Assembly (NCBI RefSeq): GCF_017873435.1
Contig: NZ_JAGGKG010000001.1
Coordinates: 518,777-582,776, forward strand
DNA length: 64,000 bases
Reading direction: 5' to 3'
From: Paenibacillus turicensis
GTDB lineage: Bacteria; Bacillota; Bacilli; Paenibacillales; Paenibacillaceae
The notes under the pieces were generated by a model. The model was not told the DNA's origin. It did no database searches and was given only the letters and a program-made list of their open reading frames with translations. Below are positions 27,554 to 35,209 of the stretch, in pieces (within the stretch, counting starts at the first letter, position 1; every line of letters starts with the position of its first letter). The position numbers and the translations under genes were made by a program.

Positions 27554-28129
27554 CTATTTATTTTTTACATAGTCTTGTTTTAAAATACTGTATATTTCTA
27601 AATCAATAACTCCTTTACCTGCCCAAATTGTTGCTTGTCTTAAGGTTCCTTCTTTAATGAAGCCATTCTTCAATAATACCTTTTTTGAATTCTCATTTAC
27701 CGGCATAACCTCAGCCTGAATTCTGTTAAGGTTAGCATCAGTAAACAAAAAATCAACTAATATTTTTACTGCCTCTGTAGCAATCCCTTTTCCCCAATGT
27801 GGTTCTGCTAAATAGTAGCCGATCGTCACGCTATTAACTTTTTGATTAAAATCTATAGCTTCTATAATGCCCAGCAACTGATCAGGTTCAGAGTTGGCAA
27901 ATATCCCCCACTTCACTCTTGTCCTTTTATTATAGTCTCTTTCAAAATGGCCGATCATGTTTTTCACTGTATCTTTATTATGTTTAGGTATTATGCCACA
28001 GTATTTAAATACGTTGTCATTATTATAGATCTCAAAAACTTCGTCTAGATAATCATCTTCAACTTTCTTCAATATAACATCCTTTGATTTTAAGATAGGA
28101 AACTGTGCAAAAACCGCTTCTATATTCAT
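27554..28129 (-). CDS. GNAT acetyltransferase, RimJ/RimL type
   Basis: A 191-residue acetyl-CoA-dependent N-acetyltransferase. It has the Acetyltransf_3 layout: ILKKVEDDYLDEVFEIYNND at the start, SVTIGYYLAEPHWGKGIATEAVK as the acetyl-CoA loop, and NRIQAEVMPVNENSKKVLLKNGF as the final strand-helix. Such proteins modify ribosomal-protein N-termini or small molecules. The substrate is not readable. GGGAG precedes the ATG. It is monocistronic. Confidence 0.9.
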   Translation of the reverse strand: MNIEAVFAQFPILKSKDVILKKVEDDYLDEVFEIYNNDNVFKYCGIIPKHNKDTVKNMIGHFERDYNKRTRVKWGIFANSEPDQLLGIIEAIDFNQKVNSVTIGYYLAEPHWGKGIATEAVKILVDFLFTDANLNRIQAEVMPVNENSKKVLLKNGFIKEGTLRQATIWAGKGVIDLEIYSILKQDYVKNK

Positions 28130-28236
28130 TGCAACATCACTCCCAGCTCTCCTCCAAAATTTGGACTAATCTACTTAAAAGTATATCACCTATTATCTAC
28201 TTGGTGCATATCTCTAGAAATTAACCTCAATGCTAT

Positions 28237-28292
28237 AAACCATCGGTTCCTCCACAATGTTACTTTCAACACTAAGAGAAAACCGATGGTTT
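28237..28292. terminator. Hairpin with CCATCGGTT stem
   Basis: AAACCATCGGTT (28237-28248) and AACCGATGGTTT (28281-28292) are perfect 12-bp arms with a 32-base loop. The T-run follows on the plus strand, although the nearest completed gene (the APH-like kinase) is on the minus strand. The hairpin at 35152-35198 has nearly the same stem core. Confidence 0.6.
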
Positions 28293-28330
28293 TTTTCCTA
28301 ATTCAATACATCACTGATCATATCTGTTAC

Positions 28331-29413
28331 TTATCTTTTATTCTCAACGTATTGAAAAGGGGCTTCACTTGAATAAATATTGTGGAAAAAGCCTCTATAC
28401 GGAATGTCTTCCTCCAAACATTTTATAAGATACATTAATTCTTCGTCACACTCTACTTGTTCACCACTTTGTTGTGCTACTTCAAATGTGTCGATCAGGT
28501 TTTCTAAAATAGTCGTTTGAAGAAATAAAGGTAACTGTTCTAGCATAACATCATCAAGATCAGTTTCAGAGCGATAGCCGTCTAGCACAGTCTCAAAATA
28601 GTTCTCCATAAACTTAATTCGTTTGTTTACATCACTTTCGAATTGAATCCAGCCAACACCATGTCCCCACACACTCGCCAAATCGTACATATACCAGCAA
28701 AAACAGGAGTTGTCGAAGTCAAATACTGTGATCTGCCCATTACTATAATCAATGTTGTAGTTTCCGTCACTGTAATCAAAATGTACCATGCCATAATGAT
28801 CAGAATGCCGATTAAGTCCCTGCAATTGCTCAAGAATATGGAACATCTTCTCCTTGACCACTGGCGACAAAAAATTAGGAGCTATTTGTTCAATATAGTT
28901 TTTATTGTATTTATCAAAGAAATCATATCTCCGATGGGTGGGCTTGTAAGCTTTAGATAATTGGTGCAGCTTCCCAAGCGTTTGTCCGCAATTGTAGAAG
29001 TATTCTGTCAGTGGTACTCCCTCACGATAACGGTAGTGGTTATCTGCAAGCTGTTCTCCTGTAGCCCACTCGAACAAACAGATAAAGAACACCTGATCCT
29101 CATGCTGAATTTCTTCTAAAAGCCGCTCATTCTTGGATGGAATGACATTGGATACACTTGCTCCATGTTCGTGTAAATAACGGATATATTCGAGTTCGCC
29201 CAGAAAGTCTTTTTTACTGCGATCGTCGAGAAAAGAGATTCTTATCACCATATCTCTTGCTTCTGCTTTATAGCAGGTGTAGACCAGATTTCTACCGCCT
29301 TCATGGGGTTCAATTTGGGAAAAGGAGTAGTCCTCTAAGTTATATAATATTTTAATTTCAGGCAATAAAACACTTTGTGCTGTTGCTACAGCTGCTTGAT
29401 AGGTTATATTCAT
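28331..29413 (-). CDS. APH-fold phosphotransferase (kinase-like), coupled to rsgA
   Basis: A 360-residue protein of the aminoglycoside phosphotransferase/choline kinase superfamily. The phosphate-transfer loop is MVHFDYSDGNYNIDY (catalytic Asp, then Asn), followed by the magnesium-binding ITVFDFDNSCFCWYMYDLAS. The N-lobe carries YTCYKAEARDMVIRISFLD with the ATP-binding Lys/Arg strand. Homologues are known that act on homoserine, choline, macrolides or aminoglycosides, so the substrate is open. Its ATG overlaps the rsgA stop as ATGA, so it is translated with the ribosome GTPase and inherits its attenuated leader. That context is suggestive of a translation-stress role but proves nothing about substrate. 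Confidence 0.85.
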   Translation of the reverse strand: MNITYQAAVATAQSVLLPEIKILYNLEDYSFSQIEPHEGGRNLVYTCYKAEARDMVIRISFLDDRSKKDFLGELEYIRYLHEHGASVSNVIPSKNERLLEEIQHEDQVFFICLFEWATGEQLADNHYRYREGVPLTEYFYNCGQTLGKLHQLSKAYKPTHRRYDFFDKYNKNYIEQIAPNFLSPVVKEKMFHILEQLQGLNRHSDHYGMVHFDYSDGNYNIDYSNGQITVFDFDNSCFCWYMYDLASVWGHGVGWIQFESDVNKRIKFMENYFETVLDGYRSETDLDDVMLEQLPLFLQTTILENLIDTFEVAQQSGEQVECDEELMYLIKCLEEDIPYRGFFHNIYSSEAPFQYVENKR

Positions 29414-30486
29414 TTACGCTTTCCCCCTCTTTTTTGCTGTCTCTCCAATACTTTAAAAGCTACCATCTGAGCTTCTTTATTTCGCATATATGCAGCTTTA
29501 TCCTCTACGAATGCCGCTTCCCTTCTGAGTGCGAGATAGCTATCCCAACGCTCCTGTGGCAATTCCCCATTTTGTATGGCAATTTTGACGGCACATCCCG
29601 GCTCACTTACGTGCCTGCAATCGTGAAATTTGCAGTTCCCAAAGTAATGTTCTACATCGGAAAATCCTTCACGGATACCTGCGGAGGCCTCCCACATCCC
29701 AAGCTCCCGCATCCCCGGTGTATCAATGATCATTACACCACTGTTTAGAAGAACAAGTTGGCGATGGGTAGTGGTATGCTTTCCTTTACTGTCATCCTCT
29801 CGGATGTCGCTCACCTTCATTAATTCCTTTCCTGCAAGCTTATTAACAAGACTTGATTTTCCTACACCGGAAGATCCAAGAAATACAATTGTGTTCCCTT
29901 TTATAAGGTAGTCTGAAAGTCCATCTATGCCATAACCGGTTTTAGCGCTAACGACATGAACCTCAACTCCGATTGCGATTTGATTCACCTTAGCAACATA
30001 TTGTGAAGTATCGGTAACCAAATCCGCTTTAGTCAGAATGATAACGGGAATAGCCCCAGTCTGCCATGATAAAGCCAGATACCGTTCAATCCGACGGGGA
30101 TTAAAGTCATGGTTTAGTGATTGCATAATAAATACATAATCAAAATTAGCAGCCACCGTCTGCTCTTTTATCGTTTTTGCAAAGTCAGCCGTATGACCCG
30201 ATAAGTCATTTCGAGCAAATTTCGATTTGCGTGGTAACGTTCTAATAATCAGGCTTTCACCATCAGGATTATATTGAATTTGCACGAAGTCCCCTGTGGT
30301 AGGAAATTCTTCGGTACAATTGTTGAAGTAAATACCTGCCTTCAATCGCGCAAGACATTCTCCTTGCTCAGTAATAAGGCTATAGTGTTGTTTATGCACA
30401 GCGGTAACCCTTGCATAGGTTCCATCTGTGTATAGTGAATCATGTTGTGGCGTGAAGCCATAGTCACGTCGTGTAAAAGTGTTCAT
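29410..30486 (-). CDS. rsgA: Ribosome small-subunit-dependent GTPase A
   Basis: A circularly permuted GTPase that checks 30S subunit maturation. Order of motifs: OB-fold N-terminal domain (about 20-95), G4 IILTKADLV, G1 VFLGSSGVGKSSLVNKLAG, G3 MIIDTPGMRELGMW, then the C-terminal zinc knuckle NCKFHDCRHVSEPGC. At 358 residues it is closer in length to the E. coli protein than to the shorter Bacillus RsgA. I place the start at 30486, 5 bases after GGGAGG; an in-frame extension of 56 codons would run back through the attenuator hairpin and is not credible. It may be a second copy beside the housekeeping one. Confidence 0.93.
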   Translation of the reverse strand: MNTFTRRDYGFTPQHDSLYTDGTYARVTAVHKQHYSLITEQGECLARLKAGIYFNNCTEEFPTTGDFVQIQYNPDGESLIIRTLPRKSKFARNDLSGHTADFAKTIKEQTVAANFDYVFIMQSLNHDFNPRRIERYLALSWQTGAIPVIILTKADLVTDTSQYVAKVNQIAIGVEVHVVSAKTGYGIDGLSDYLIKGNTIVFLGSSGVGKSSLVNKLAGKELMKVSDIREDDSKGKHTTTHRQLVLLNSGVMIIDTPGMRELGMWEASAGIREGFSDVEHYFGNCKFHDCRHVSEPGCAVKIAIQNGELPQERWDSYLALRREAAFVEDKAAYMRNKEAQMVAFKVLERQQKRGGKRK

Positions 30487-30574
30487 GGATGCCTCCCTGT
30501 TTTTTGTAATGTAAAACCATGTCCGAGAAACTAAATTACGTTCCATACTTTTATTACTGTCTAGGGCGCAATGC

Positions 30575-30618
30575 AAAAAAACCGCAGCAAGCAGCCATTC
30601 ATGGCTGTCTGCTGCGGT
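30575..30618 (-). terminator. Leader terminator (attenuator) upstream of rsgA
   Basis: ACCGCAGCAAGCAGCCAT (30581-30598) and ATGGCTGTCTGCTGCGGT (30601-30618) make an 18-bp stem with two mismatches and a 2-base loop. It is followed on the minus strand by seven T. It stands about 90 bases upstream of the rsgA start and downstream of a short translated leader ORF, with no complete gene between. Read-through must be regulated or incomplete for rsgA to be made from an upstream promoter. Confidence 0.85.
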
Positions 30619-30780
30619 CTGATTATAAAACAAAAATGAGCATAAAAATAACACACCTAGAAGTGTGCACCGTTGCTTTTGACCAAAGCTTCAATATTCA
30701 CGAAAGGTTACTTTTTTGGGCATGCTAAATAAAAGGGATACAATCCCCACAAAAATTCAGTCATGCGCCCTTATTCAGTT

Positions 30781-30819
30781 TTAAGTATGGGATACCTCAA
30801 CGGTTTTTGTGTTTTTCAT
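30781..30819 (-). CDS. Leader peptide MKNTKTVEVSHT upstream of the attenuator
   Basis: A 12-codon ORF with a strong Shine-Dalgarno AGAGGAG (30836-30830) 10 bases before its ATG, in the rsgA leader. After it come GGGAT-UGU-AUCCC (a small hairpin whose AUCCC arm is duplicated inside the leader ORF, so two pairings compete) and a CACAC...GTGTG hairpin, then the terminator. ACCGUUG within the ORF can also pair with CAACGGU further down. This is the architecture of ribosome-mediated attenuation seen ahead of antibiotic-resistance genes. The translation of the peptide is inferred. Confidence 0.5.
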   Translation of the reverse strand: MKNTKTVEVSHT

Positions 30820-31020
30820 TACGAAACAGCTCCTCTACACATTTATAAAACTACGATACAACACATGTAATATACCATATGCCCTACTAATTGTATATAT
30901 TTGGACACAGCCTTAAACAACAAAAACGTGGTTAAAAACAAATATAATCAAACACTACATATATTCAATAAATAAGTGGTGTTACTATATTGTTATTACT
31001 CTATAAGGAGTGATTGGGAT

Positions 31021-31998
31021 TTGGACAATCATTTGAACATCGCACAGGAAGCCTTACATCACTATCCAATAACATATAAATTAATTGAATTTATTGGGCA
31101 AAGCGCAAATACGATCTACAAAATAACTGACCTAGAAAACAATGTCTATAGTCTTCGTTTACATAGATCAAAAAATGAAATACTTGAAAATATATGGACC
31201 GAACAAAAGGTGATTCGGTCAGAAATGGTATGGCTTCACGCCTTAACTTTGGAAACCAATGTCACGCTACCTTCACCACTTAAAAATAATTATGGCGAAT
31301 TCATTACAAATGCGAACAATACAAAATGCACCATAGTAGAATGGGTGGAAGGCGAGCAAAAACCGTTCATTACTACAATAGAAGATGCTGGGTACATAGG
31401 TGAAATGATAGGTAAATTACATAAACATTCATCTCAATGGGATACTCCCATTTTGTTTGAACGTCCTACCTTTGATAGCGATCGAATATTCAATTCTCTT
31501 ATTAAGCTTAAGGAGCAAGCTAAGTTAGGATTCCTTCATGCAGGTGATGTTGAACCTCTATTAAATGCAGGTCAACGCATCATTCAAATGATGAACTCGA
31601 TTGAGAAAACCACTAGCAATTGGGGTATGATTCATGCGGATTTGATTCCAAGTAATTTTGTATTTCAGAATCAAGAATGTAGACCTATCGATTTTGGTGC
31701 TTGTGGCTTTGGTTTTTATTTATTTGATCTTGGCTGGACATTTTCTTATATTCACCCTGTTCTTAGAGAACATTTACTTAAATCTTATTCGATGTACTAT
31801 TCGTTACCTGAAAATTATATTGAACAATTAGAAGGTTTTTATATTGCTGGACAACTGGAAACCATGAATTTCTGGTTAGGTCTTCCTGATGCTCATGAAT
31901 GGTTACCAAATCATATTCATAAATTAGCTAACCGAGAAGTTAAAGCCTATTTAAAAAATGAATCGTTTCTTTTTCATGGTATACCTTATTGGGAGTAA
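31021..31998 (+). CDS. APH-fold phosphotransferase
   Basis: A 325-residue member of the aminoglycoside phosphotransferase superfamily. The ATP-binding N-lobe has GQSANTIYKITD and VYSLRLHRSK; CTIVEWVEGEQKP is the hinge; the catalytic loop is NWGMIHADLIPSNFVFQ, and the metal motif is CRPIDFGACGFGFYLFDLGW. This brings it closest to SrkA/homoserine-kinase-II-like enzymes. I place the start at a TTG (31021) because AAGGAG lies 10 bases before it; an upstream ATG at 30976 precedes this Shine-Dalgarno. It is divergent from the rsgA leader, and a terminator follows. Confidence 0.85.
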   Translation: MDNHLNIAQEALHHYPITYKLIEFIGQSANTIYKITDLENNVYSLRLHRSKNEILENIWTEQKVIRSEMVWLHALTLETNVTLPSPLKNNYGEFITNANNTKCTIVEWVEGEQKPFITTIEDAGYIGEMIGKLHKHSSQWDTPILFERPTFDSDRIFNSLIKLKEQAKLGFLHAGDVEPLLNAGQRIIQMMNSIEKTTSNWGMIHADLIPSNFVFQNQECRPIDFGACGFGFYLFDLGWTFSYIHPVLREHLLKSYSMYYSLPENYIEQLEGFYIAGQLETMNFWLGLPDAHEWLPNHIHKLANREVKAYLKNESFLFHGIPYWE

Positions 31999-32012
31999 AC
32001 CTGTAAGAATCA

Positions 32013-32047
32013 AAAAAGAGCCAAGAAACACTATCTTGACTCTTTTT
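32013..32047 (+). terminator. Terminator after the second APH-like gene
   Basis: AAGAGCCAAGA pairs with TCTTGACTCTT (one mismatch) around AACACTA, followed by TTTTT. It starts 15 bases after the stop. On the opposite strand it overlaps the end of a possible coiled-coil remnant discussed in the findings. Confidence 0.82.
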
Positions 32048-32121
32048 CATTAATTTTAACCTCTAATTTAGCAATTTCTTCTAGTCTTGCTCTAACAGCT
32101 CAGGTACTCACCATTGGTTTA

Positions 32122-32646
32122 CTACTCGTTGTACAGATCTCCTGTCTTATACATGTAATAACCTTCGTATTGATAGCTTGCGTCAATACCTTTCATATAA
32201 ATTTCAAGATCATTGATCTTATCCGTAAGTGCTGCTTGAAGGAGAATTTTAATTTCAACGTCTTTAATAGGGCTTCTTTCCATGGCGAGCAAATAATCTT
32301 CTTTATCCACCTTACTCCAGTCAACAACTTGTCTAATTTTCTTTTTCAATATGCAATCTAGCCATATTCTTGCATTTCTCCCATTCCCCTCACGAAAAGG
32401 ATGGGCCACATTCATCTCAACATATTTTTCAATGATTTCCTCAAAGGTGGATTGTGGCATTTTTGAAACATTCTCAAGTGCAGCTTCAAGGTACATCACA
32501 GGTGCAAATCGAAAATTCCCCTTAGCTATGTTGACCTCACGCACTTTTCCGGCAAAATCATAAATATCTTCAAACAGATAATTGTGAATTTGGGATAACG
32601 CCTTAAATGTGCCAACTTCTAATGTATCCAGCATGCAATTATACAC
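32122..32646 (-). CDS. fic: Fic adenylyltransferase, N-terminally truncated (class III)
   Basis: Fic proteins transfer AMP from ATP to target proteins. The active-site loop is complete: AHPFREGNGRNARIW with His82, and the flap region is NIAKGNFRFAPVMYLE. The C-terminal helix carries SYQYEG (Ser157...Glu161 Gly162), the (S/T)xxxE(G/N) inhibitory motif of class III Fic proteins. The frame begins abruptly at LDTLEVGTFKALSQIHNYLF; relatives have about 30-35 more N-terminal residues there. The only start is a weak GTG (32646) inside the tail of an HsdS fragment in another frame, and an in-frame TAG lies 45 bases upstream. It is probably a relic, though the catalytic core could still fold. Confidence 0.85.
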   Translation of the reverse strand: MYNCMLDTLEVGTFKALSQIHNYLFEDIYDFAGKVREVNIAKGNFRFAPVMYLEAALENVSKMPQSTFEEIIEKYVEMNVAHPFREGNGRNARIWLDCILKKKIRQVVDWSKVDKEDYLLAMERSPIKDVEIKILLQAALTDKINDLEIYMKGIDASYQYEGYYMYKTGDLYNE

Positions 32647-32734
32647 ACATTTGTTGAAGCAGTGCTTTCTTTTGTTGTTGGAAGTGTTCTAGTCTGCGTT
32701 GGTGGAAATTCACTTTTTGTAATCCCTTGAGCAT
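32639..32734 (-). pseudogene. C-terminal remnant of a type I restriction specificity subunit (HsdS)
   Basis: A 31-codon frame ending in FHQRRLEHFQQQKKALLQQ then MCV and a stop. This is the usual C-terminal coiled-coil tail of HsdS (compare the family pattern HQRKLExLKxLKKxLLQxMF). Upstream in the same frame is a stop at 32741-32743 and a short SISGSATDVL segment, so the rest of the gene is lost or unrecognisable. Its stop lies 8 bases inside the Fic frame. Class III fic genes are often found within hsdMSR operons, which explains the pairing. Confidence 0.6.
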
Positions 32735-32865
32735 GTAGTCTTATAGAACATCCGTTGCAGAGCCACTTATTGAGCGATATGATCTAGTCATCATATGTCT
32801 GTGACTTTTGAAATTAAATTTATTTATTCTGTTTTAACTCTATTAAATTACGTATATAAAAACAA

Positions 32866-33119
32866 TTATTTGTAATCTTAATTTTTAAAAATTACGTATG
32901 GCTCAATCTTAAAATTAGTGCTTGACGGGACCCGAACTAGCGAAGAGACAGAGCGATTCTGAAGAGTGTCTCTTAAAATCAAATTCCAACCATAAATAGA
33001 CTTTAATAAAAAGGAATATGATTTTAACAACAATCGCAAGAACGCTCTGGAGCGTAGCTTTCAGACTTCTATCATTGTTAAGTACTAATTTCTAAATAGA
33101 GCCTTATTTGTAATCTTAA
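32866..33119 (+). repeat. 16-bp direct repeat bracketing MITE copy 2
   Basis: TTATTTGTAATCTTAA occurs at 32866-32881 and again at 33104-33119. The right copy abuts the element exactly. The left copy is 18 bases short of the element, and the gap contains AAATTACGTAT, itself repeated a few bases upstream (at about 32845). A duplication broken by later rearrangement is the simplest reading; a clean 8-bp target duplication is not visible here. Confidence 0.6.
32900..33103. mobile_element. MITE-like element (copy 2, diverged)
   Basis: A 204-bp non-coding element with terminal inverted repeats GGCTCAAT...AATTAGTGCTTGAC and the complement of GGCTCTAT...AATTAGTACTTAAC. Inside, AAAATCAAATTCC pairs with GGAATATGATTTT, so it also folds into one long hairpin. 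The ends and the order of internal blocks match the element at 15874-16086, but internal sequence has diverged while staying self-complementary. It lies between the decayed hsdS/fic relic and the ECF sigma factor gene. Confidence 0.8.
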
Positions 33120-33158
33120 CTCCACCAAGAAGTAAGAATAAATATTTTATAATTACAA

Positions 33159-33187
33159 GAACCGTTCGACTACTTTCACTGTCTAAT
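33159..33187 (+). promoter_or_regulatory. Possible ECF sigma-dependent promoter
   Basis: GAACC (33159-33163) and GTCTAAT (33181-33187) have the -35 AAC and -10 GTC features of autoregulated ECF promoters at a spacing of about 17 bases. The site is 45 bases before the sigma gene start. Such genes are usually self-activated, which supports it, but the match is short. Confidence 0.35.
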
Positions 33188-33232
33188 GTTTAAATTACTT
33201 ATTTTAAATTACTCTATGAAAGGAGGCGCCAT

Positions 33233-33754
33233 GTGACCCCTTCTCAACTTACCTTAGCGGCACAAAAAGGGGATGCAGAAGCTTTTGCTGCCTTAATGGA
33301 AATGCATCAGAGCCGTCTGTACCGAATTGCTTATGCTTATTTACATAACGAGGATGATGCACTAGAAGTCATACAAGAATCAACCTACAGAGCATACCGC
33401 AATCTTAAAAAATTAAAAGAACCCAACTACTTTGGGACGTGGATGATCCGTATTTTATTAAATTGTTGTGCAGACGAACGCAAACGGCAAAATCGGTTTA
33501 GACCCATTACGAATGTTCATACGGGTATGGAGGAGCCTAGCAGTTGGGATTGCCCACAGGACCCTGATCTCGCAACAGCTGTAGCCGACTTAGAACCACA
33601 TTACAAGCAAATTATCATTCTTAGCTACTTCGAAGGTTTTTCACTCACTGAAGTTGCAGACATTCTCGAAATCCCATCTGGTACGGTAAAATCACGATTG
33701 CACCGCGCCCTTGGCAAGCTACGTGACCAACTTGAACCGAAAGGAGCAAAATAG
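33233..33754 (+). CDS. ECF RNA polymerase sigma factor (SigV/SigX-like)
   Basis: A 173-residue group-4 sigma factor. Region 2: AFAALMEMHQSRLYRIAYAY and DDALEVIQESTYRAYRNLKKL, the -10-recognition and core-binding helices. Region 4: KQIIILSYFEGFSLTEVADI and IPSGTVKSRLHRALGKLR, the -35-binding helix-turn-helix. No region 3 is present. The GTG start follows AAAGGAGG at 8 bases. The anti-sigma gene begins 2 bases after the stop, and the target regulon is probably an envelope-stress one. Confidence 0.93.
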   Translation: MTPSQLTLAAQKGDAEAFAALMEMHQSRLYRIAYAYLHNEDDALEVIQESTYRAYRNLKKLKEPNYFGTWMIRILLNCCADERKRQNRFRPITNVHTGMEEPSSWDCPQDPDLATAVADLEPHYKQIIILSYFEGFSLTEVADILEIPSGTVKSRLHRALGKLRDQLEPKGAK

Positions 33755-33756
33755 CT

Positions 33757-35091
33757 ATGACTGATGAACACAATCCATATGAGTTATTGGAAACCAGACT
33801 GCTGACTCGCAAAACAGAATATGACACAATTTCAGTACCCAGTATTTCGACATCCTTGGCTGTCCATACTGGAATTAAGCAAGCTACACGAAAACATAAA
33901 ATTCGTATGCGCTGGGTTATGAGCTCGATCTCAGTTGCTGTATTTGTTTTGATATTTACTGGATATATTCGTATTTCTCCTACATTTGCAGGCTTTGTAA
34001 AGCAGTTCCCAGGCATGGAGGGCATCGTTAATATTATTATTCCGGACAAAGGAGTTATGACGGCTATGAATCATGCTCTCACACAGAAGGTAGGTATTAC
34101 TGACGAGCATGACGGAATTTCTCTCACTGTCGAGGGCATTGTTACTGACAAATCACGTATGGTCATTTTCTACAAGATTAAGGGGTTAAAAGACGCTCCT
34201 AAAAGTAGCTACTCAATCGATTTACTTGATGAAAACGGAAAAATATTACCTGTGGGATTTATTCGTTCTCTTCCTAATTCTGTTATAGAGGGTCAAGTTT
34301 TTAGTGATGTGTTAGATGCTAAATTCCCAAGTGACATCGATCCTCCTGACAAGCTCACAGTTGTACTCACGCCAGAAGACAAAACGCTTTCAGCACAGTG
34401 GAAGGTGACGACGCCAATTGATAAAAATTTAACCAAAGGTATGGAGAAAAATATTAATATAAATGAAACGTTAACGTTAGATGGACAAAATATTCATATC
34501 AAACAAGCAACTATATATCCAACTCATTTGGTGCTGGATGTGCAATTTGATCCACGCAATACCAAAGAAATATTTGGTCTCAGTGAGCTACAGCTTATTG
34601 ATGAACAAGGTCATATATGGAGGACAAATTCTCCAAGTGGTGAGGGAACTCGATCGATTCATTTCGAAAGCATGTATTTTTCCATGCCTAAAAAGCTTAC
34701 TTTGAAAGGCTCTGGCTTCTCGGGTATGGACAGATCTGAATTAGATTTTCGTCTTAACTTAAATTCAAAAGAATTGATTGGTGCCCCAAATGGTCTTAAA
34801 TTTGTTACAAGTACGGTAGATGGTAAAGATTTAATTCTCCAGCTTGATATTCTGGACGACATGAAAAATAGCTATATTCCTTATTTTACTGAAGTAAAAG
34901 ATTCTGCAGATCATTCTTATGAAGTAATAAGTTCTCGTATGGATCACGCTGAATCAACTGATAAAAACTATCCTAGAATGTCATATACAATCGAAAATGG
35001 TGCAGCATTAAAGGATGAAATTAAAATACAGCTCTCCTCCTATCCAATGAAAGTACACGCGCCATTTTCAGTAGAAATTCCGATCCATTGA
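33757..35091 (+). CDS. Anti-sigma factor with DUF4179 and DUF5643-like domains
   Basis: A 444-residue single-pass membrane protein expected to hold the ECF sigma factor. A cytosolic N-terminus of about 50 residues is followed by a membrane helix (WVMSSISVAVFVLIFTGYI, about 52-70). The extracellular portion starts with PTFAGFVKQFPGMEGIVNII and DKGVMTAMNHALTQKVG, the DUF4179 signature, then beta-rich repeats of the DUF5643 kind. It lacks a zinc-binding ZAS motif, as expected for RsiX/RsiV-like anti-sigmas. GGAGC overlaps the sigma stop codon, so translation is coupled. Confidence 0.87.
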   Translation: MTDEHNPYELLETRLLTRKTEYDTISVPSISTSLAVHTGIKQATRKHKIRMRWVMSSISVAVFVLIFTGYIRISPTFAGFVKQFPGMEGIVNIIIPDKGVMTAMNHALTQKVGITDEHDGISLTVEGIVTDKSRMVIFYKIKGLKDAPKSSYSIDLLDENGKILPVGFIRSLPNSVIEGQVFSDVLDAKFPSDIDPPDKLTVVLTPEDKTLSAQWKVTTPIDKNLTKGMEKNININETLTLDGQNIHIKQATIYPTHLVLDVQFDPRNTKEIFGLSELQLIDEQGHIWRTNSPSGEGTRSIHFESMYFSMPKKLTLKGSGFSGMDRSELDFRLNLNSKELIGAPNGLKFVTSTVDGKDLILQLDILDDMKNSYIPYFTEVKDSADHSYEVISSRMDHAESTDKNYPRMSYTIENGAALKDEIKIQLSSYPMKVHAPFSVEIPIH

Positions 35092-35151
35092 TGATCCATT
35101 GCTTTACTTAGTTACAAATCAATAATCAATCCTTTCTTATTTTAAAGCTAA

Positions 35152-35198
35152 AGAAAACCGATGAATATTTACTTAACGTAAATGTCCATCGGTTTTCT
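35152..35198. terminator. Bidirectional terminator
   Basis: AGAAAACCGATG (35152-35163) pairs perfectly with CATCGGTTTTCT (35187-35198), with an inner ATTTAC/GTAAAT stem. T-rich flanks exist on both strands. It separates the anti-sigma gene from the convergent amino-acid ABC operon. The stem core matches that at 28237-28292. Confidence 0.82.
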
Positions 35199-35209
35199 AA
35201 TGAAATCTA

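Noticed and set aside
30487..30654. N-terminal extension of rsgA by 56 codons.
   Set aside because: It reads through the attenuator hairpin, lacks a ribosome binding site and has no similarity to RsgA; the ATG at 30486 has GGGAGG.
28237..35198. The two CCATCGGTT hairpins (28237-28292, 35152-35198) as a repeat family.
   Set aside because: Only the stem core is shared; loops and flanks differ, and both sit at operon ends as ordinary terminators.
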